A DNA stretch of 64,000 nt from an uncultured Pseudomonadota bacterium. Lineage in GTDB: Bacteria > Pseudomonadota > Gammaproteobacteria > Steroidobacterales > Steroidobacteraceae. Below the pieces are notes generated by a model. It had not been told where the DNA came from. It searched no databases and saw nothing but the letters and a program-made list of their open reading frames with translations. Below are positions 36,961 to 45,580 of this stretch, piece after piece. The stretch is taken from positions 24,795 through 88,794 of the forward strand of contig CAIUGU010000142.1 of assembly GCA_903898785.1 (NCBI GenBank), in the 5' to 3' direction. The position numbers and the translations under genes were made by a program. Every line of letters begins with the position of its first letter. Position 1 is the first letter of the stretch.

Positions 36961-38165
36961 TGCTGTTCGGGATTGATCGATTGCTGGCCGATCCCGCGTT
37001 GCGCGCGCCGCTCAACGGCAAGCGCGTCGCTTTGCTCGCGCACCCGGCTTCAGTCACGGCGGGCCTCGTGCATTCGCTGGACGCCCTCGCTGCACTACCC
37101 GACGTGAGGTTGACCGCGGCATTCGGCCCGCAGCACGGCCTGCGCGGCGACAAGCAGGACAACATGATGGAATCGCCGGACTTCACGGATCCGGTGAATG
37201 GCATCCCCGTGTTCAGCCTCTATGGGGAAGTGCGCCGTCCCACCGACGCGATGCTGGAGACGTTCGACGTCCTGCTCGTCGACCTGCAGGACCTCGGCTG
37301 CCGCATCTACACCTTCATCACGACGCTGCGCTACGTGCTGGAAGCGGCCGCAGCGAAGGGCAAGTCCGTCTGGATCCTCGACAGGCCGAATCCCGCGGGC
37401 CGTCCCGTCGAGGGGCTGCGCCTGCGCACGGGCTGGGAAAGCTTCGTCGGCGCGGGACCGATGCCGATGCGCCACGGCCTCACGATGGGCGAACTGGCGC
37501 AGTGGTTCGTCCGTTCGCTGCGGCTCGACGTCGATTGCCGCGTCATTGCGATGACCGGATGGCAACCCGGCGCAGGGCCGGGCTACGGCTGGCCGATGCT
37601 GACGCGCTCTTGGATCAATCCCAGTCCGAACGCGCCCAACGTGTCGATGGCACGGTGCTATGCAGGTACGGTCATGCTCGAAGGAACGACGCTGTCCGAG
37701 GGACGCGGCACCACGCGTCCCCTCGAGCTGTTCGGCGCACCGGACCTCGACGCACGCAGGGTGCTCGCGACGATGCAGTCGCTGGCTCCAGAGTGGCTCA
37801 AGGGTTGCGTGCTGCGCGAGTGCTGGTTCGAGCCCACGTTCCACAAGCATGTCGGCAAGCTGTGTGCCGGCCTCCAGATCCACGTCGACGACGGTGCCTA
37901 TGACCACGGCGCGTTCCGTCCGTGGCGCCTGCAGTCGCTCGCATTCAAGGCAGTCAGGCAGCTCCGTCCGGACTACGATCTGTGGCGCGACTTCCCGTAC
38001 GAATACGAGCACGGCAAGCTCGCCATCGACGTGATCAACGGCAGTGGACTGCTGCGCGAATGGGTGGATGACAAGGCGGCTGCACCCGGCGACCTCGACG
38101 CGCTGTCGCTGCGCGACGAGCACTCGTGGCTCGAAGAGCGGGACCCGGTACTGCTTTACCGCTGA
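36960..38165 (+). CDS. DUF1343 / NamZ-type exo-beta-N-acetylmuramidase
   Basis: 401 residues of the NamZ family (DUF1343): FGIDRLLADP, FGPQHGLRGDKQDNM, VFSLYGEVRRPTDAML, DLQDLGCRIYTFI and ILDRPNPAGR. NamZ removes terminal MurNAc from peptidoglycan fragments. ATG at 36960 overlaps the DOMON stop (TGATG); the preceding GTG at 36957 is possible. No signal peptide, so it would act in the cytoplasm on recycled muropeptides. It is the last gene of the MCE operon run. Confidence 0.9.
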   Translation: MLFGIDRLLADPALRAPLNGKRVALLAHPASVTAGLVHSLDALAALPDVRLTAAFGPQHGLRGDKQDNMMESPDFTDPVNGIPVFSLYGEVRRPTDAMLETFDVLLVDLQDLGCRIYTFITTLRYVLEAAAAKGKSVWILDRPNPAGRPVEGLRLRTGWESFVGAGPMPMRHGLTMGELAQWFVRSLRLDVDCRVIAMTGWQPGAGPGYGWPMLTRSWINPSPNAPNVSMARCYAGTVMLEGTTLSEGRGTTRPLELFGAPDLDARRVLATMQSLAPEWLKGCVLRECWFEPTFHKHVGKLCAGLQIHVDDGAYDHGAFRPWRLQSLAFKAVRQLRPDYDLWRDFPYEYEHGKLAIDVINGSGLLREWVDDKAAAPGDLDALSLRDEHSWLEERDPVLLYR

Positions 38166-38172
38166 ACCCGGT

Positions 38173-38874
38173 TCAGGCGACCGCCTCGATCAGCGAAGCC
38201 TCGTTGTTCGCCGGCTTGTTCACGCGTTTTGAAACGGGGTGTGCGCGCATCCGTTCCGCAGGGTAGGGGGCAAGCAGCGCCTTCGCCTCGTCGGCCGTCC
38301 CCTTGAGCCAGGTTTCCACGGCGTCCTGCGGCAGGATGAGCGGCATGCGCTGCTTGTCGTTGTGGATGCTCGCCAGCAGCTCGTTCGCGTCGAGCGTGAT
38401 GATCGTGCAGCTCAAGATGGCGGCGCCGCTGTCGTCGATGCTCTCGTCCCACAAGCCGCCGATCGAGAACAGCTCGTCGTCGCCCGCGGGGCGGATGTAC
38501 CACGGCTGCTTCGTGCCGTCGGCCTCGACATGCCATTCGTAGAAGCCGGCGACGGGGAAGACGCAGCGCTGGCCCCGCTTCCATGGTCCGCGATAGGACG
38601 CGGCGGTCTCCACCGTTTCAGCACGTGCATTGATCGTGCTGTATTTCGGCGCGACGCCTTTCGCCCAGAACGGCACGAGGCCCCAGCGCATCGGTACCAG
38701 TTCGCGCTTGCCCTGCTGCTCGCGAATCACGCGGATGATCGGCACCTGCTGTGACGGCGCGACGTTGTAGCTCTCGGCGAAGGGCTGGCGCGCGAACCGG
38801 TCCGAGACCGCGTTGCGCAGGTCCCATTCGCGCTCGATGGCTGCCTGCGACGGACTGACGTAACGACCACACAT
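38173..38874 (-). CDS. SOS-response-associated peptidase YedK/HMCES
   Basis: 233-residue SRAP protein that forms a DNA-protein crosslink at abasic sites in single-stranded DNA. Catalytic Cys2 (MCGRYVSPS), RWGLVPFWAKG, the NARAET motif and FYEWH block are all present. Convergent with the NamZ gene, 7 bases apart. Full length. Confidence 0.93.
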   Translation of the reverse strand: MCGRYVSPSQAAIEREWDLRNAVSDRFARQPFAESYNVAPSQQVPIIRVIREQQGKRELVPMRWGLVPFWAKGVAPKYSTINARAETVETAASYRGPWKRGQRCVFPVAGFYEWHVEADGTKQPWYIRPAGDDELFSIGGLWDESIDDSGAAILSCTIITLDANELLASIHNDKQRMPLILPQDAVETWLKGTADEAKALLAPYPAERMRAHPVSKRVNKPANNEASLIEAVA

Positions 38875-38914
38875 AGCGCGACCTCGCTGGAGCTGGAACG
38901 GTTACGCCGCGGGA

Positions 38915-39559
38915 TCAGGCGGCCAGCACCTTCTCGACGGAAGCCTGCCACTCCGCGGGATGACCGAGGTAGCGGCCGAAATCCAGCACGGAAAGCTGCT
39001 GCTGGTGGAGGAGCGCAAAGGTCGGGAACCCGTGGCCCCCAACCTTGCTGAGCAACGCGCGGCTGTCGCTGATGTGCTCGAACGTCGCTTTGCCGGACAG
39101 CGACGCATAGGCCTTGTCGAATTCCGCTGCATCCAGTCCGAGCTCGATGGCGAGCGCCCGCAGGACGGCCGGGTCGGCCACCTTCCTCCCCTCGATGAAG
39201 TGCGCGTGCTGGATGCGCTTCAGCAGATCGAGTCCCCGCAGGCCGAGCTGCTCGGCGGCCAGGATGGCCGTAGTGGGCGGCTCGGAATCGAAGACCGCGG
39301 TAGAGTCGCCCAGCAGCCCGTTCTTGTAGGCGTCGCCGAACGGCTGGCCGCTCATCTGGGCGATGCGCTGGTCGTGGTGCAGCACGTAGTCCCGCAGCTG
39401 CGGCGTCACCGGCTGCCTGGCCCGTCCGGCCATCATCCCTCCCCCGTGCAGGGCCACCTTCAACCCGCTGATTTTCCTCAAGGACTCGACCAGCGGAGCG
39501 GCGCCGTAGCACCAGCCGCAGAAGGGATCGAAGACGTAGTGCAGAACCGGGTCGGTCAT
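38915..39559 (-). CDS. DsbA-fold oxidoreductase (FrnE-like)
   Basis: 214 residues, no signal peptide. Thioredoxin fold with helical insert; active site CGWC right after FDPF at residues 14-17, and cis-Pro region GHGFPTFAL. Cytoplasmic DsbA/FrnE-type proteins act as disulfide isomerases or GST-like isomerases. ATG at 39559 (MTDPVLHYVFDPFCGWC) is supported by homology; upstream frame is not. Confidence 0.87.
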   Translation of the reverse strand: MTDPVLHYVFDPFCGWCYGAAPLVESLRKISGLKVALHGGGMMAGRARQPVTPQLRDYVLHHDQRIAQMSGQPFGDAYKNGLLGDSTAVFDSEPPTTAILAAEQLGLRGLDLLKRIQHAHFIEGRKVADPAVLRALAIELGLDAAEFDKAYASLSGKATFEHISDSRALLSKVGGHGFPTFALLHQQQLSVLDFGRYLGHPAEWQASVEKVLAA

Positions 39560-39684
39560 GGGAGTTCCCGCTGGCAAGGACGGCGATATGAGCATTCCCT
39601 GGGCGACGACGGCAAGTGCCGATGTCCCCAGTGCGGTCGTGATCCCGCGGCGCGGCGCTCTCCGGTCATCAGGGTCCGAGAACT

Positions 39685-39981
39685 TCAGAGCGGCGAGTCG
39701 CTCAACGTGATGAAGCCGAGGACGCCCGCGTTCGGGCTGTAGGCGATGTAGCGGCGGGGGTCGACCATGATCCACGTGCTGCCCGACGGCCAATGGCGGT
39801 CGAGCAGTTTCTGGAACTCGGGGGTCAGGGCCAGGGCGTGTTGCGGAGAATCGGCAGTAGGGTTCGGCGGGTTCGTGATGGGCTCCGAGCCCAACAACGA
39901 ACCTGAGGCGTTTTTCGCGATGAGCCAATGCCCCAAATTGCCGCCTTCTTGTTGTCCACGGGTGCCTATGACAGGCGTCAT
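39685..39981 (-). CDS. hypothetical protein, doubtful
   Basis: 98 residues if it starts at 39981. It contains EFQKLLDRHWPSGSTWIMVD and YIAYSPNAGVLGFITLSD, which look protein-like, but there is no Shine-Dalgarno and I know no family. It could be a degraded remnant. Confidence 0.35.
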   Translation of the reverse strand: MTPVIGTRGQQEGGNLGHWLIAKNASGSLLGSEPITNPPNPTADSPQHALALTPEFQKLLDRHWPSGSTWIMVDPRRYIAYSPNAGVLGFITLSDSPL

Positions 39982-40043
39982 AAGCGGTGGGCATTCTAGC
40001 GGCGATGTCCCTGCCGGTTCAAGACGCAGTTGTGCCAACCCGT

Positions 40044-40076
40044 GAAAAAGAGAAGGCCCCGCAAGGGGGCCCTCTC
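40044..40076 (-). terminator. terminator of the secreted-protein gene
   Basis: GC-rich stem GAGAGGGCCCC-type with one mismatch on the minus strand, followed by CTTTTT, 25 bases after the stop at 40101. Confidence 0.75.
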
Positions 40077-40100
40077 AGACTGCGGACGTGAACCGCGCGA

Positions 40101-40985
40101 CTATTCGCGGGTAGCCGACGTGCGCTGTCCCGAGCGCAGCTCGCGAACCTTCTGCATGTACTCGGGGTACATGGTCTGCGCGCCGCCCAGTACCGCTTCG
40201 AGCGGCAGCTTGTACTTGTCTGCGTACTCGGTCAGGAACGGATGCTTGCCCGGCAGGTAGGCCGGGACCAGGCCCTTCGGCTGGCCGGCGATCTCGACGG
40301 TCGGATCGCATGGATACGGCGGGATGTTGGCCTGGTTGTTGAGCTCGTAGTCCGAGCTGCGGATCATGGACTCGGTCAGGTTGGCCGGGTCCCTGATCAC
40401 CACGATGACCGTCACGTAGTTGCCGTGGCGGGCATAGTGCTCACGGGTCGTGGCGCGATCGCTGCGCGACACGCCGTTGCGCCGGATATACGACTGCTTG
40501 AGGTGCGTCGTCTCGACCGACAGCACGTCGCCTTCCCACTTGCCGAGCGAGAAGCCCTGGAACGTGTGCGCGGCGAACTCCGGCGGACGCTCGCGGCCAT
40601 CCATCCAGATGGTCCGTTCCGCCGCCTGCCACACCTTGCGCATGTGCCAGCCGATCGTGCTCTGCGTTTCCGAGTTCACGAGTTTCGTGAAGCGGAAGTT
40701 CGCGAAGCGGGTGTAGTAATCCGACGGATGCGGACGGCACTGGTATTCCTCCAGCGTCAGCAGCGAAGGATCCCACGACAGTGCACGCGCCCGGCCCGAT
40801 TCGCTGATGGGCAGGCCCTCGTATTCCACCATGTCCGGACCGGTGCCGCGTTCGAGGAAGTCCTCATGGACGCGGCCCACCCAGACGCCCGACAGGTCGA
40901 TCTCGGCAACGGCCGTTCCGGACAGGAACAGCATGCCAAGGCTCGAGGCCAGCACGGCCCGGCGCAGCGAAGGAATTAAAGACAT
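40101..40985 (-). CDS. secreted protein of unknown function, family member 1
   Basis: 294 residues, signal peptide to about 24 (TAVAEID). AAGGGGG lies 5 bases before the ATG at 40985. Shares with the gene at 52380-53261 the blocks HEDFLERGTGP, the WDPSLLT-xx-E-x-QC-x-PHP motif, GFSLGKWEGD, TTHLKQSYIRRNGVSRSDRA and a final LPLEAVLGGAQT segment. Lipocalin-like beta-rich composition. Two or three paralogues in 13 kb suggest a lineage-specific periplasmic family; function unknown. Confidence 0.8.
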   Translation of the reverse strand: MSLIPSLRRAVLASSLGMLFLSGTAVAEIDLSGVWVGRVHEDFLERGTGPDMVEYEGLPISESGRARALSWDPSLLTLEEYQCRPHPSDYYTRFANFRFTKLVNSETQSTIGWHMRKVWQAAERTIWMDGRERPPEFAAHTFQGFSLGKWEGDVLSVETTHLKQSYIRRNGVSRSDRATTREHYARHGNYVTVIVVIRDPANLTESMIRSSDYELNNQANIPPYPCDPTVEIAGQPKGLVPAYLPGKHPFLTEYADKYKLPLEAVLGGAQTMYPEYMQKVRELRSGQRTSATRE

Positions 40986-41239
40986 GAAAGCCCCCTTGAA
41001 CGGATGTCTTCGGCTAAAGACTGATTTCTGTGCAGCCCGCAGGCACTCACCTGCCAGACGGACCCGCTGGGTGAATGGTAAACCGGCGCCCACCCGCCGC
41101 GCAGCCTGTCTTGACAAATTTCGTCAGAAAACCGGCCGGCAGGACGGGGCCGGCACTGGCCGACGCCCCCCATGGCGGGGAAGGGCTCAACAGGATCAGC
41201 AGCTTGCGTCGCGGCGAAGGATGGGGCCGGGCCGGAGCG

Positions 41240-43183
41240 CTATTGCGGACCGGGCTCCGGGGCCGAGCGCGCCGTGAAGCGGTAGCGCGTCTTGCCGATC
41301 ATCAATACGTCCTCGTTCTGCAGGACCTGCTTGCGGATGCGACGGCCGTTCACATAACACCCGTTCGTGCTGCCGAGGTCCTCGAGGATCACCGCACTGG
41401 CCCCGATGAGCAGGCGGGCGTGATGCCGGCTGATATGGCTGGAGCGGATCTGCAGGTCGTTCTCGTGGGTCCGGCCGATGGTCATGACCTTGCGGTTCAG
41501 GACATGGACGACGTCCGTGTTGTCGACCCCGATCAGGTAGCGCAGCGGCACGCGGGCGGCGTCGACCGCCTGGCCGTTTTCGATCCGGTTGATGTCGCGG
41601 CGAATCGCGGCGAGCGCATCGACATGCGTCGCGAGCTCCGACCGCAGGGCGATCACGGCGGCTTCCCTCGCATTCAGGTCTGACGCGAGCGCTTGCGACA
41701 GCGTCCGGGCCTCATCGAGCTGCGTGGCCAGCGTCGCAGACTCGCTGCGGAGCGTTGCGGCTTCCGCTTCGAGCGCCTGCACGCGCTCGTCCCGCGACGC
41801 CAGCTCGCCGTCCCGCGACGCGAGGCGCGATTCGAACTCTGACAGCCTGGCTTCGAGTGACAGGACATGATCGGACTGGCGGGCCGCAGCGCCTGCTGCG
41901 ACCAGGAACTCGTGTTTCAACTCGTCGAAGTCGGCCTGCACACCGCTGGCGTGTTCGGCACTGGCATCCCGCTCTCCCAGGGCTTCCGCCAGCGCAGCGC
42001 GGCTGGCGGCGAGCTGCGACCGGGCTTCTTCATTCGCCTCCGTTTGCGCCTTGACGGCCTCACGGAGCTGGTCGGCTTCCTCCGCAACGGAGGCCGAAGT
42101 CGCCGACAGCTGTTCCTGCAGGCGTGCCGAGTCCGCCAGCGCCTGCTCGCGTTCCTCCAGCAGCTGCTTGAGGGCCAGCTGTTCCCCGTTGAGGGCAGTA
42201 AGGGTGGCCTGCTGGCCCGTGACCTGGTCGTGCAGTGCGCCGATGCGGTTGTCGCCGGCATGCAGCGTGTTCTGGAGGGTTGCCAGCGACTCCTCGCGGT
42301 CGGCGAGGTCCTTGCCTAGCCTGTCGATCTGCTGCGCCGCTGCGGCGGCGGCCACCCTGAGCTCGTCGATCGAGCGATCGCGCAGGGCCAGCGCCTCCTC
42401 CAGGCGGGCCATGCCGGCATGCATCGTCTCAAGCGCGGCCTGCAGCTGGTCGGTGAGCGAATACTGGTGCGCAAAGCGCTGCGCAAGGGCAGCGGCGGCG
42501 CCCGTCTGTTCGGCGAGCTGCGATTCGAGTTCGGCTGCCCTGGCCCGGGTAGCAGCCAGTTCGGTCCGGGTCTGATCGAGGTCGGCCTGCAATGCGGCCG
42601 CATCGGACTGTGCCCTTGCTGCCGTGGAAGAATGCCCGGCTGCGCGCGACTCGATTTCCGCAAGCCGGGATTCCGTGGCCTGGCGTTCCGCAGCCAGCGA
42701 CTGCTCCAGCCCTGCAATGTGCGAGCGCTGTGCCTCATGCTCGCCGGACACGTCGGCGAGGTCGGCCTCCAGTCGGGAGCCGTATGCCTTCAGGAGGTCG
42801 CGCTCCGCTGCCAGTTCATTCGCGAGCGCTTCCAGCGAAGCATTGGCCGCAGTGGCCTCGCCGAGGCGCGCTTCGAGCTGCGCGATGCGATCCAGTACGC
42901 CGCTCAGCTCGCCGTCCAGGCGCGACTTGCTCGATGCCGCGACTTCGAGGGTGCCCTTCAGCGCGCGCAGCTCGGCCTCCCGATCCTTGAGTTCGCCCTC
43001 GAGCTGGTCGATTCGTGAGGCGTGCAGGTCCTCGGGCTTCGGGGCAATCCAGGTATCGGTGCTGTCCAGCCCGCCCGCTTCCATCGATTTGAGATGCGCC
43101 TCGTACGCCGCCGGATCGAGTTGCGGCAACTCGTCGGTGCGGTCGGGGTCGTCTTGCGAGGGATGGAATTCGCGCTTGCGCAT
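41240..43183 (-). CDS. long coiled-coil protein with C-terminal FHA domain
   Basis: 647 residues. About 60-530 is an almost unbroken coiled coil rich in Ala/Glu/Leu/Arg heptads; the C-terminus (about 545-640) is a forkhead-associated domain with IGRTHENDLQI, SSHISRHHARL and GSTNGCYVNG, the phosphothreonine-binding core. No membrane segment. FHA proteins link Ser/Thr phosphorylation to secretion, cell division or storage-body control; no kinase is in the window. Its large coil suggests a scaffold. Confidence 0.88.
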   Translation of the reverse strand: MRKREFHPSQDDPDRTDELPQLDPAAYEAHLKSMEAGGLDSTDTWIAPKPEDLHASRIDQLEGELKDREAELRALKGTLEVAASSKSRLDGELSGVLDRIAQLEARLGEATAANASLEALANELAAERDLLKAYGSRLEADLADVSGEHEAQRSHIAGLEQSLAAERQATESRLAEIESRAAGHSSTAARAQSDAAALQADLDQTRTELAATRARAAELESQLAEQTGAAAALAQRFAHQYSLTDQLQAALETMHAGMARLEEALALRDRSIDELRVAAAAAAQQIDRLGKDLADREESLATLQNTLHAGDNRIGALHDQVTGQQATLTALNGEQLALKQLLEEREQALADSARLQEQLSATSASVAEEADQLREAVKAQTEANEEARSQLAASRAALAEALGERDASAEHASGVQADFDELKHEFLVAAGAAARQSDHVLSLEARLSEFESRLASRDGELASRDERVQALEAEAATLRSESATLATQLDEARTLSQALASDLNAREAAVIALRSELATHVDALAAIRRDINRIENGQAVDAARVPLRYLIGVDNTDVVHVLNRKVMTIGRTHENDLQIRSSHISRHHARLLIGASAVILEDLGSTNGCYVNGRRIRKQVLQNEDVLMIGKTRYRFTARSAPEPGPQ

Positions 43184-43386
43184 GGCTCAACTGGTTCCCG
43201 GAGGAAGGCGTACCCGCAGGATGTCTCGCCGCGGGACCCTATCTTAGGCGACGACCTTCGAGCCGCTGCAGGCAGAACGCGGAACTGTGCCCGGCCGCAC
43301 AGGAAGCCGGCGTTTCCGCGGGTGGCACGACGGGTACTCCTGCGCGCTGAACGACGGGTTACACGGAGTCAAATCAATCCCTTAGC
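43184..43386. other. intergenic region upstream of repeat copy B
   Basis: No supported gene and no clear promoter between the FHA gene and repeat copy B. Confidence 0.5.
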
Positions 43387-43550
43387 AGGTTGATGCAAAG
43401 GTCTGTCCGTGCCTTTTGCATCTGGAGCCAGCGAAAAGCGTGGTTTTCACTGGCTCCCGAAATCAACGAGTTATCTCTCGTCGATTTCGCCGAGTCATCC
43501 ATGACTCGGAGCAACAGGGTACTGCAAAGGGCTTTGCATCACCCTGTTAG
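43387..43550 (+). repeat. five-hairpin structured repeat, copy B
   Basis: 164 bp, same length as copy A. Stem 1 is 43392-43401/43413-43422 with a G-T wobble; stem 2 (43424-43437/43444-43457) has C428-G453 where copy A has A-T. The final hairpin ends in CACCCTGTTAG-like sequence, 33 bases before the nuclease start. It therefore lies in the leader of the nuclease gene in sense orientation. Confidence 0.9.
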
Positions 43551-43583
43551 ACTGGCGATTCCCGGGTTTCCAAGGAGCCACTC

Positions 43584-44123
43584 CTGGCCGTTCGCCCGCT
43601 CCCTTTCGCAAGCACCTTCGCCGCATTGCTGCTCCTCGCCAGCGTGCCGCCAGGGCCCCGCTCGCTTGCCGCGGAGTCTGGCGGGGCGCAGGCCCCCTGG
43701 TCTGCGAGGGTGATCCGCGTCCGCGATGGGGACAGCCTGCTGGTTCGCGCGGGCGGTCGCGACGTCGAAGTCAGGCTGGCCGACGTCGATGCCCCCGAGC
43801 GCGGGCAACCCCATGCCGACCAGGCGCGCAAGGCGCTCATCGACCTGCTGCAGCGACGGGACGTCATGGTGGAAGTCCTCGATACGGACACCTACAAGCG
43901 CAAAGTCGCGCGGGTGCGCCGCGTACCGGATGGCCTCGACATCAATGCCGAAGTGGTGCGTGCGGGCAATGCATGGGTCTTCCGCCGCTATCTCCGCGAC
44001 CCGTCGCTGTTGGCCCAGGAGGGCTCCGCCAGGGCCCGACGCGCAGGATTGTGGGCGCTGCCGGAAGACCAGCGCATTCCACCATGGACCTATCGCGAGC
44101 GCGAGAGGCGACGGCCGGACTAG
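43584..44123 (+). CDS. secreted thermonuclease-family nuclease (SNase)
   Basis: 179 residues with a SNase OB-fold: VIRVRDGDSLLVRAGG, VRLADVDAPERGQPHADQA, YKRKVARVRR and GLWALPEDQRIPPWTYR. The best start is a CTG at 43584 with AAGGAG 6 bases upstream, because it restores a full signal peptide (AVRPLPFASTFAALLLLASV); no ATG, GTG or TTG lies between the upstream stop and that codon. The alternative TTG at 43626 has no ribosome site. Its last bases overlap the convergent phospholipase-like gene by 4. Confidence 0.82.
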   Translation: MAVRPLPFASTFAALLLLASVPPGPRSLAAESGGAQAPWSARVIRVRDGDSLLVRAGGRDVEVRLADVDAPERGQPHADQARKALIDLLQRRDVMVEVLDTDTYKRKVARVRRVPDGLDINAEVVRAGNAWVFRRYLRDPSLLAQEGSARARRAGLWALPEDQRIPPWTYRERERRRPD

Positions 44124-45580
44124 AACGTCGACAGGCCCGTGGCTTCCATCAGGCGGTAGCGCCAGTAGCGCAAGCGTGAGCCGTCCTCATACGCCGCATA
44201 CGGCGCCGTGTGCTGCGCGCCGCCCTCGTTGTTCCACAGCCGGTCGAAGTACTGCGTCATCTCGACCGCGAGCGGCCCTGTGCGCGCCACGGCGACCTCG
44301 ATATTCGCTTCCAGGTTGTAGTTGCCGAGGTTGCGCCGGGTCAGGTTCGCCGACCCGAGCGACGCGGTGAACCGGTCGCCGTTCGCCACCATGACGAGCT
44401 TGGTGTGGAACTGCTCGCCGTTGGTCTGGTACCAGCGGACCGTGATCGCTCCGCCGCTGTCGTCCTGCAACTCGCGCGCGACGGGGCGGTTGGGGACGCC
44501 ATCCTTCTCGATGCCGAAGGCGTCCTTGTTCGGGTCGAGGATCAAGCGCACGCGCGCACCGCGCCGCGCCGCCTCCTTGAGCGCCCGGTCGGAGAAATAG
44601 AACATGGCAATCGCGACGTCGTCACCTTCCCGCGCAGCCCCGATGGCTCGCAGCATGCGTTCGCGAATCGGCGCCTCGGTCACGAAGGCTGCCTGCACCG
44701 TCTGGCCCGACGTCGCCGCAGGGAAGGCGGGCAGCGCCATGGCGCCCGACCATCCCGAGAAGCGTGCAATGTCGAGTTCGCTCGCCAGGATGTCGCGCGC
44801 GAGGCCGCCCGTGAAACGCAGCGCGACGTTCGAATGACCGCTGCTCGCGTCGTGGGGATTGCCGGACGTCACGAGACCGACCCACTCGCCGTCGGCCCGG
44901 TCCGCGACGATGACCTTGCGGTGATTGGCCTTGAAGTTGAGCAGCGCGAGCCAGCTGCGCAGGCTGATGCGAGATGGACCGTCGGCAAACGGATTGGGCA
45001 GCCAGCTCAATGCGGGCGAGTTGCCCCACCACTGGACGAAGAGCCGCCACCCCGACGAATAGGCGGGATTGGAGTCGCGCAAGCGGCGCAGGTCGGTCAC
45101 GACGACGTCGATTCCGGCGGCGTTCAGCTCCGCGAGGATCGGCGACGGCGCGCCGCCATAGACATCGTTGATCGGGTCCGTGACCACGACGACGTTGAGT
45201 GCCGGCACGGCGCGCTTGCGGGCCAGCAGGTGATCGGCGAGCTCGCGGCTCAATGGCCGCGGACTGTTGCGGCTGCTGCCGGCCTGGTCGTTGAACAGGA
45301 AGAAGTCGAGGACCAGCGTGGACTGCGCTCCGTCGACGATGGCCAGCACGGCGTCGAAGATCTCCTGTTCGTGGAGCCGCTCCCCCGACGGGCTTCGGTA
45401 GGTCAGGTCGTGCAGGAACTCGATCGATTGCGCGGGCACGGCGAGGTCGCCCGAATCGACTGCAGTGCCGGGCGGCATCGGCTTCACGGTCTGCCAGGTC
45501 CCGACGCCGATCCACAGCAGGAGCAGCACCGCGAGGACGACGCGCCGGCGCGAGCCCCGCCGCGTCGGCCCCACGTTCAC
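44120..45580 (-). CDS. phospholipase D-like (cardiolipin-synthase-like) membrane protein
   Basis: 486 residues, N-terminal membrane anchor (about 13-30), two PLD halves. First HKD motif NHRKVIVAD is intact (H-x-K-x4-D). The second, FHTKLVMVAN followed by GSANLTRRN, lacks the Asp. This resembles cardiolipin-synthase-like transferases, but activity may be altered. Start overlaps the ABC-F stop by 4 bases on the same strand, so they are cotranscribed. Confidence 0.87.
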   Translation of the reverse strand: MNVGPTRRGSRRRVVLAVLLLLWIGVGTWQTVKPMPPGTAVDSGDLAVPAQSIEFLHDLTYRSPSGERLHEQEIFDAVLAIVDGAQSTLVLDFFLFNDQAGSSRNSPRPLSRELADHLLARKRAVPALNVVVVTDPINDVYGGAPSPILAELNAAGIDVVVTDLRRLRDSNPAYSSGWRLFVQWWGNSPALSWLPNPFADGPSRISLRSWLALLNFKANHRKVIVADRADGEWVGLVTSGNPHDASSGHSNVALRFTGGLARDILASELDIARFSGWSGAMALPAFPAATSGQTVQAAFVTEAPIRERMLRAIGAAREGDDVAIAMFYFSDRALKEAARRGARVRLILDPNKDAFGIEKDGVPNRPVARELQDDSGGAITVRWYQTNGEQFHTKLVMVANGDRFTASLGSANLTRRNLGNYNLEANIEVAVARTGPLAVEMTQYFDRLWNNEGGAQHTAPYAAYEDGSRLRYWRYRLMEATGLSTF

